Positions 15,595-20,366 of a stretch of 20,366 bases of DNA are shown here, one piece after another; the first letter of the stretch is position 1, and every line of letters starts with the position of its first letter. The notes below the pieces were generated by a model. The model did not search any database, had not been told where the DNA came from, and was given only the letters and a program-made list of their open reading frames with translations. Source of the stretch: JAPUME01 sp964605715 (GTDB lineage Bacteria > Acidobacteriota > Terriglobia > UBA7540 > JAPUME01); NCBI GenBank assembly GCA_964605715.1, contig CAZSDV010000041.1, forward strand, positions 1 to 20,366. Direction: 5' to 3'. Position numbers and translations under genes: made by a program.

Positions 15595-16746
15595 ATGAAA
15601 TATTTAAGGCTGATACAAAAAAACGCACTCCGAAATAAGCGGCGAACTCTGCTCACTATGTTTAGTATCGCTGTTTCAGTATTCTTGGTAGCCACATTAC
15701 GCAGCGTACTAACAGAATTAAACCGAGGGGCGGAAACATCAAGCGCCTTGCTTATGGTCACCCGCAGCAATGTCTCGCTGGTTAACGACTTACCCATTTC
15801 CTACTGGGAACGTCTTCGTAATGTCTCCGGAGTAGAATCAGTAACTCCGATGCAGTGGTTTGGAGGCATTTACAAAGACCAGCAAAATTCTTTTGCCAAT
15901 TTTGCCGTTGACCCTGTTAGTTGGCGGAATGTCACTGTCGACGCCATCCAGTTGCCGAAAAAACAGGAGGCTGCGTGGTTTAAAAACCGTGTGGGATGCA
16001 TAATTGGGCGGGCACTGGCTGAAAAGCATGGATGGGCATTGGGCGACCGCGTCCCCTTGTACAGTGATATCTTCGACATAGAAGCTGATTTTGTCATTGA
16101 GGGCATTTTCACAGGAAAAAATGAGGATACCCTCTATTTCCATTGGAAATACCTGAGCGAAGCCAGTTCGAACGGAACTTCAGCTCGAGATGCTGTCGGG
16201 ACTTTCTTTTTTAGGTTGAAATTTGCCAGTCAAATGTCCCAAGTCGCACAAACCATCGATGGGATGTTTCACAATAGCTCAGCGGAAACCTTAACTGAAA
16301 GTGAGCAGAGTTTCATGCTGAGCTTTGTCTCCATGTGGGGCAATATTACCCAGTTTATCTTCATTATTGCTTCAGCTGTTGTTTTCACAATCCTGCTCAT
16401 CACTGGAAATGCGATGGCTATATCAATCCGTGAGCGCCGTGGCGAGGTCGCTATAATGAAAGCAGTAGGATTCAAAGGCAGCACAATCTTGGGTATGTTC
16501 CTTGGCGAATCGGCACTAATTTGCTTAACAGGAGGAATATTTGGAACTTTTGGAGCCGGTTTTTTTGGGAAATCTCTTGAGAAGATACAGACAGGCGCCA
16601 TGATGATTCCATCTCTACATGTTACGGAAGGTACGATAATCATTTGTCTGACCTTGGCAGTATTGGTGGGACTGATCAGCACGGCAGTGCCGGCTTTTCA
16701 TGCATCGCGCTTGACAGTGGCGGAAGCTCTTCGTCGGGTAGGCTAA
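15595..16746 (+). CDS. FtsX/MacB-type ABC permease 2
   Basis: A 383-residue permease of normal length for the family: TM1 at about 17-37 (RNKRRTLLTMFSIAVSVFLV), a periplasmic domain to about 240, TM2 ending GNAMAISIRERRGEVAIMKAVGF, TM3, and TM4 ending PAFHASRLTVAEALRRVG. It is clearly a paralogue of permease 1: the two share the same blocks, including FHNSS before TM2 and the RE(K/R)R coupling segment. No strong Shine-Dalgarno is seen in the 62-base gap before the ATG, so translation may depend on coupling or an unusual leader. The next permease begins one base after its stop (TAA-A-ATG). Confidence 0.92.
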   Translation: MKYLRLIQKNALRNKRRTLLTMFSIAVSVFLVATLRSVLTELNRGAETSSALLMVTRSNVSLVNDLPISYWERLRNVSGVESVTPMQWFGGIYKDQQNSFANFAVDPVSWRNVTVDAIQLPKKQEAAWFKNRVGCIIGRALAEKHGWALGDRVPLYSDIFDIEADFVIEGIFTGKNEDTLYFHWKYLSEASSNGTSARDAVGTFFFRLKFASQMSQVAQTIDGMFHNSSAETLTESEQSFMLSFVSMWGNITQFIFIIASAVVFTILLITGNAMAISIRERRGEVAIMKAVGFKGSTILGMFLGESALICLTGGIFGTFGAGFFGKSLEKIQTGAMMIPSLHVTEGTIIICLTLAVLVGLISTAVPAFHASRLTVAEALRRVG

Positions 16747-16747
16747 A

Positions 16748-17924
16748 ATGAAAATTCCCTTTAAGTACAATCTTCGGAATATCAGGGTCCGATGGACNNN
16801 NNNNNNNAACCTCTTTACTGACAGCCGGAGGTACTGCCCTTACTGTAGCCGTCTTTATTGGAATCATGTCACTAGCCAAAGGGCTTGATCTAACCATGCA
16901 GACCTCAGGAGACCCACTGAACCTGATCGCGATGCGCCAAGGCTCAACAGCTGAGCTAAACAGTCAGGTAACACAGGAGCAGTACCAAGCCATCCGGTAT
17001 CTTGAGGGTGTTGCCCTTAGTGAAGGAGAATCTCTTGTGTCTCCTGAAATAGTTGTCGCTATCAATCGTCCCCGACGGGGCTCAACCCAAGGAGCTAACA
17101 TCACCCTCCGAGGCATAAAACTTATTGGCTTAAAATTGCGACCAAATATGCAGATTACAGAGGGTCGCATGTTCAGGCCTGGAATGAGAGAGGTGATTGT
17201 AAGTCGTAAGATTCAGGACCGGTTTCAAGATACTGGTCTTGGGGACCGCATGCGATTCGGGTCCAGCAATTGGGAGGTTGTTGGCATTTTTGATGCTGCT
17301 GGAACCACACAAGATTCTGAAATCTGGGGTGACCTTACACTTCTCAGTCAGGCCTTCGGTCGTGGTGATATGCTCAGCTCTGTTCTAATCCACGCCATTG
17401 ATACCGATACAATTGATATGGTCGCGTCCCGAATTCAGGATGATCCTCGACTGCGGATGAAAGCCCAACCCGAAACCGAGTACTATCAGGAGGCCAATAC
17501 AGGGTCCGGATTGATACGTATCCTCGGAAACTTCGTTGCAGTCATTATGGGGATTGGAGCCTGTTTTGCTGGGATGAACACCATGTACGCCGCAGTCATA
17601 AACCGGCGACAAGAAATCGCTACCTTGAGGGTGCTAGGATTTAAACGTCGAAACATCCTTTTCAGCTTTGCTGCTGAGTCTTTAACCTTAGCCTTGATAG
17701 GCGGCGCAGTAGGGTGTGTTCTCGCCTTGCCCATCAATGGACTTTCCACCGGAACACTAAATTTTGCAACTTTTAGTGAGATTGCATTTGCTTTCCGAGT
17801 TACTCCAGACCTCATATTTAACGGTATTGTCTTTGCAGCGTTCCTGGGTTTATTTGGAGGCTTGTTGCCATCCTGGAGTGCATCTCGACAACAAATCGTT
17901 CAGGCATTGCGCGACACAGTCTAA
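16748..17924 (+). CDS. FtsX/MacB-type ABC permease 3, interrupted by a 10-N assembly gap
   Basis: The ATG at 16748 follows the permease 2 stop by one base, showing tight coupling. The N-terminus MKIPFKYNLRNIRVRW is typical of the family and leads into the N run at 16798-16807. The frame after the gap starts at 16809 (TSLLTAGGTALTVAVF, TM1). The two halves are one frame apart with the Ns counted, but in the same frame if all 10 Ns are removed, giving W-T-T-S and a protein of 388 residues. A periplasmic domain follows, then TM2 ending VINRRQEIATLRVLGFKR, TM3 and TM4 ending PSWSASRQQIVQALRDTV. This permease is less like the first two and closer to generic MacB/LolC types. An internal ATG at 16866 would miss TM1 and is not the true start. 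Confidence 0.88.
16798..16807. other. Assembly gap of 10 Ns inside permease 3
   Basis: Exactly ten Ns, a size used by scaffolding tools for joins of unknown length. Joining GATGGAC directly to AACCTC gives TGG-ACA-ACC-TCT and restores the reading frame and the family motif, so the real gap may be zero bases, or otherwise a multiple of three. Confidence 0.95.
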
Positions 17925-17963
17925 GTTTAGTTGAACACTTTAGAGGAATAGAACACTGCTTCC

Positions 17964-19325
17964 ATGAAGGAACATCTGGAAAAAGAAAAAATTGGCAATC
18001 AATTAAGTCGACTACGACTTGACCGGGAATCTCCAGCAACCACTGCCCCTCCTAAAAAATTAATTCGGTGGTTTCTTTTATCAGTAGGTTTATTTGTGTT
18101 GGTAGCAGGAACTCTGATCATAGCTCATTCCACACGTGCAGTTCCGGTTAAAGTCAGCCTCATCCAGGTAATTAAGGGGACCACCACGGGTGACATAATT
18201 CTAACTGCATCTGGTTATATCGTTGCACATCACCGAATTGACCTTGGATCCAAGGTCATGGGACGGGTAGCCTGGATTGGTGTTGAAAAAGGAGACCTTG
18301 TCAAGGAAGGCCAAATTCTCGTCCGTCTAGAGGACGCAGAATTCCGTGCTCAACTTCGACAAGCTCAAGCTAATCTTGCTGTTGCGGAAGCACGATTTCG
18401 AGAACTCAAAACTGGTTCTCGCCCACAGGAAATTGGGGCAGCTAGGGCAGCTGTTAATGAGAGTGAAGCTAATTATCGAGATGCAAAAAGTGATCTGTCG
18501 CGGACAACAGATCTACAAGAAGCCGGCATCTCTTCCCCACAACAACTTGAAGATGCAATTCGGGCTTTCGATGTGGCCAAGGCAAAACTTGAGTCAACCC
18601 GAAAAAATACGGAATTAGTAGAACTTGGCCCACGACAAGAGCAAATCGATTACGCTCGAGCTGAGGTAGCTCAAAGGCAAGCTGCAGTAGATTATGCTCA
18701 GACCATGCTCAACGCTACACGCATTCGCTCTCCTATCAATGGGACTGTGCTCGACCGGCTAGTGGAGCAAGGGGGGATGGTAACAACGATGTTCGCCGGA
18801 GATCGAGGTGCTAAATCATCAGTCGTTTCGCTGGCTGACCTTAATGACCTCCAAGTTGAGCTCGACATTAGTCAAGACGACTTTGCACGCTTAAAAATGG
18901 ACCAAAAAGCTATTGTCGTGGCTGATTCTTATCCAGATCGCAAATACGAAGGGAAATTGGTGGAAATGGCACCTGAGGCTAATCGCCAAAAAGCAACAGT
19001 CCAGGTTAAAGTTCAAGTCCTCAAGCCAGACAACTACCTTCGACCTGAGATGAACGCACGAGCTTCTTTTATGTCCGCCCAAGAGCCAGGTGTCGCAAAT
19101 AATCCTACGTCCCGTGTTTACGTACCGAAAAATTCGGTCTACGACCGCGATGGCGGAAAAGTAACCTTCGTTCTTAAGGGTTCGCGCGTAGAAATGAAAA
19201 CGGTGCGCTCTGGGAGAGTCACATCTTCAGGACTTGAGATTCTAAGTGGATTAACAGGAACGGAAAAGGTAGTTGTAAGAGGCGGTGAAGCATTAAATAA
19301 CGGAACACGAGTTCAAGTGGATTAA
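17964..19325 (+). CDS. HlyD/MacA-type periplasmic adaptor (membrane fusion protein)
   Basis: A 453-residue adaptor that bridges the inner-membrane permease to an outer-membrane duct. A cytoplasmic basic N-terminus is followed by one TM helix (34-54). Next come a first beta segment and half lipoyl domain (GSKVMGRVAWIGVEKGDLVKEGQ), a long coiled-coil hairpin (about 125-255), the second lipoyl half (TRIRSPINGTVLDRLVEQGG), a beta-barrel domain, and a membrane-proximal end with VVVRGGEALNNGTRVQ. The hairpin arms carry a duplicated motif (RPQEIGAARAAV and RQEQIDYARAEV). No TolC-like duct gene lies in the window. It is 39 bases after permease 3. A GAGGA lies rather far (about 17 bases) upstream of the ATG. 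Confidence 0.93.
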   Translation: MKEHLEKEKIGNQLSRLRLDRESPATTAPPKKLIRWFLLSVGLFVLVAGTLIIAHSTRAVPVKVSLIQVIKGTTTGDIILTASGYIVAHHRIDLGSKVMGRVAWIGVEKGDLVKEGQILVRLEDAEFRAQLRQAQANLAVAEARFRELKTGSRPQEIGAARAAVNESEANYRDAKSDLSRTTDLQEAGISSPQQLEDAIRAFDVAKAKLESTRKNTELVELGPRQEQIDYARAEVAQRQAAVDYAQTMLNATRIRSPINGTVLDRLVEQGGMVTTMFAGDRGAKSSVVSLADLNDLQVELDISQDDFARLKMDQKAIVVADSYPDRKYEGKLVEMAPEANRQKATVQVKVQVLKPDNYLRPEMNARASFMSAQEPGVANNPTSRVYVPKNSVYDRDGGKVTFVLKGSRVEMKTVRSGRVTSSGLEILSGLTGTEKVVVRGGEALNNGTRVQVD

Positions 19326-19340
19326 TTGGACAATTTAAAA

Positions 19341-20021
19341 ATGATAGAAACTCTTATTGAAATTAATGATCTCACGAAGATATTCCAACGTGATAACTTT
19401 GAGATAGTGGCCTTGGATCACGTTAGTCTAGATATCCAAAACGGGGACTTTTTAGCACTGATGGGTCCTTCTGGGTCAGGAAAAACAACACTAATGAATA
19501 TCATCGCAGGAATCGACCATGCCACCTCCGGAGAGCTCCTTGTGGCAGGTGAAAATATTAGCCGCTTTGGGGAAAGTCAATTGGCTACCTGGCGCAACCG
19601 GCACATCGGATACATTTTTCAAACATTCAACCTGATTCCTGTCCTGACAGCTTTCGAAAATGTTGAACTTCCTCTTTTTCTTACTAAACTATCTGCGTCC
19701 GAGAGACGAGAACATGTAATGACAGCCTTACAGTTAGTAAACCTAGAAGATCGAGCTGACCATCTTCCCCGACAGCTGTCTGGTGGCCAGGAGCAACGAG
19801 TTGCCATTGCACGCGCCATTGTAGCTGATCCAACCCTCATTCTTGCGGACGAACCAACGGGTGACCTGGATCAAAAATCTGCCGGAGAAATTTTAAACCT
19901 ACTTTCCTGCCTCCAGCAAGATTACAAAAAAACAATCATCATGGTCACACACGACCCAAACGCAAGCAAGCACGCCTCCACCAATCAACATCTTGAAAAA
20001 GGGAAGTTGCTCACTGAATAA
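19341..20021 (+). CDS. ABC transporter ATPase of the MacB/LolD type
   Basis: A 226-residue nucleotide-binding protein that powers the FtsX-type permeases. Visible motifs: Walker A GPSGSGKT (42-49), Q-loop Q94 in YIFQTFNLIP, signature LSGGQEQRVAIARA (146-159, with E where Q is usual), Walker B LILADEP (166-172), the GDLD D-loop, and the H-loop H204 in MVTHDP. The length and the FNLIP Q-loop are typical of the LolD/MacB ATPase branch. ATG at 19341 gives the expected family N-terminus; an in-frame TTG at 19326, directly after the adaptor stop, would add five residues. Neither has a clear ribosome site, so translation may be coupled. It is last in the block, with no obvious terminator after it. 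Confidence 0.95.
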   Translation: MIETLIEINDLTKIFQRDNFEIVALDHVSLDIQNGDFLALMGPSGSGKTTLMNIIAGIDHATSGELLVAGENISRFGESQLATWRNRHIGYIFQTFNLIPVLTAFENVELPLFLTKLSASERREHVMTALQLVNLEDRADHLPRQLSGGQEQRVAIARAIVADPTLILADEPTGDLDQKSAGEILNLLSCLQQDYKKTIIMVTHDPNASKHASTNQHLEKGKLLTE

Positions 20022-20366
20022 ACTCCCTGACAATCCCCACTCAAAGATTTCCTTATGTAGTTCACCAAGGTCGATCTTCAAAAAATAATAAACCCTTAAT
20101 CTCCAGATTCAAACCTCATCTGTCTTACTCTGTTAATTTGAAAAATTCATACATGCCCAATTTTCCTTTGAAAAAATATTATATTGAAATTTTGTATACC
20201 AATTAAAAATCAAGAATTAATTTTAAAGATAAACAGATAAATTGATTTACCCTTGACATAATGCGGTTAGGAGGAATAGGTTTCCGAGTAAGGGAAATCC
20301 AAAATGAGAAGGGCTTGGCCGATATCATACACTGCGCTAGGATGTCCCAGGCAACTTAAATAGGAG
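20022..20366. other. AT-rich 345-base region downstream of the ATPase gene
   Basis: No supported gene is seen. The centre (about 20100-20250) is strongly AT-rich with A/T runs. A TTGACA at 20253-20258 could be a -35 element for a gene starting just beyond the window, but the -10 region at 17-18 bases spacing is poor. The last bases (TAGGAG) look like a ribosome site for a gene outside the window. No clear intrinsic terminator for the upstream operon was found. Confidence 0.5.

Noticed and set aside
16676..16897. Minus-strand frame running through the N gap
   Set aside because: Its product contains unknown residues and is antisense to permeases 2 and 3.
20261..20359. Short plus-strand frame of 32 codons near the window end
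   Set aside because: No ribosome site, no recognisable product, and it overlaps the possible promoter region; a nearby 19-codon frame at 20304 is equally unsupported.
1..20366. CRISPR arrays, insertion sequences, transposases or phage genes
   Set aside because: No regularly spaced direct repeats and no transposase, integrase or phage-like products were seen in any frame.

Overview
The window looks like a chromosomal piece from an uncultured diderm (Gram-negative-type) bacterium. The signs are periplasmic quinoproteins with c-type cytochromes, a membrane-fusion adaptor for a tripartite exporter, a Tat component, and a run of exactly 10 Ns typical of a draft or metagenome scaffold. Base composition is moderate and roughly even across the window. 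The gene families would fit an Acidobacteriota-like or deltaproteobacterial-like lineage, but this is a weak inference; no ribosomal RNA or clade marker is present.

Left part, minus strand (1-8727). Transcription runs leftward through larC, metG, tatD, a long-chain polyprenyl diphosphate synthase and a CYTH-domain protein, with gaps of about 8 to 45 bases (operon-like). Then comes tatA with its own promoter and a 5' hairpin. A second leftward unit follows: a channel-less MgtE-like regulator (PRC-barrel, MgtE_N, paired CBS) 25 bases ahead of an NRAMP-family metal transporter that starts at TTG and runs off the window. The ATG-less start and the missing end make that transporter easy to overlook.

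Middle (8728-9378). A 427-base spacer holds strong hairpins and the leader of a tRNA-Lys(UUU) gene on the plus strand. Here the direction of transcription changes.

Right part, plus strand (9379-20021). Eight co-directional genes: a membrane-anchored diheme cytochrome c; a soluble PQQ alcohol dehydrogenase carrying the Asp-x-Asp pattern of lanthanide-dependent enzymes; a second PQQ dehydrogenase with a cytochrome c domain inserted in its propeller; three FtsX/MacB-type permeases; a HlyD-type adaptor; and a MacB/LolD-type ATPase. The first three form a plausible periplasmic alcohol or sugar oxidation chain. The last five form a complete tripartite export system with an unusual count of three different permeases. 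Whether the two halves work together is open, but the shared direction and short gaps make it the best candidate here for an undescribed system.

The 10-N gap lies inside the third permease. Removing all ten Ns restores one continuous reading frame, so the gene is probably intact and the gap may be zero bases long. The last 345 bases are AT-rich and hold no supported gene.
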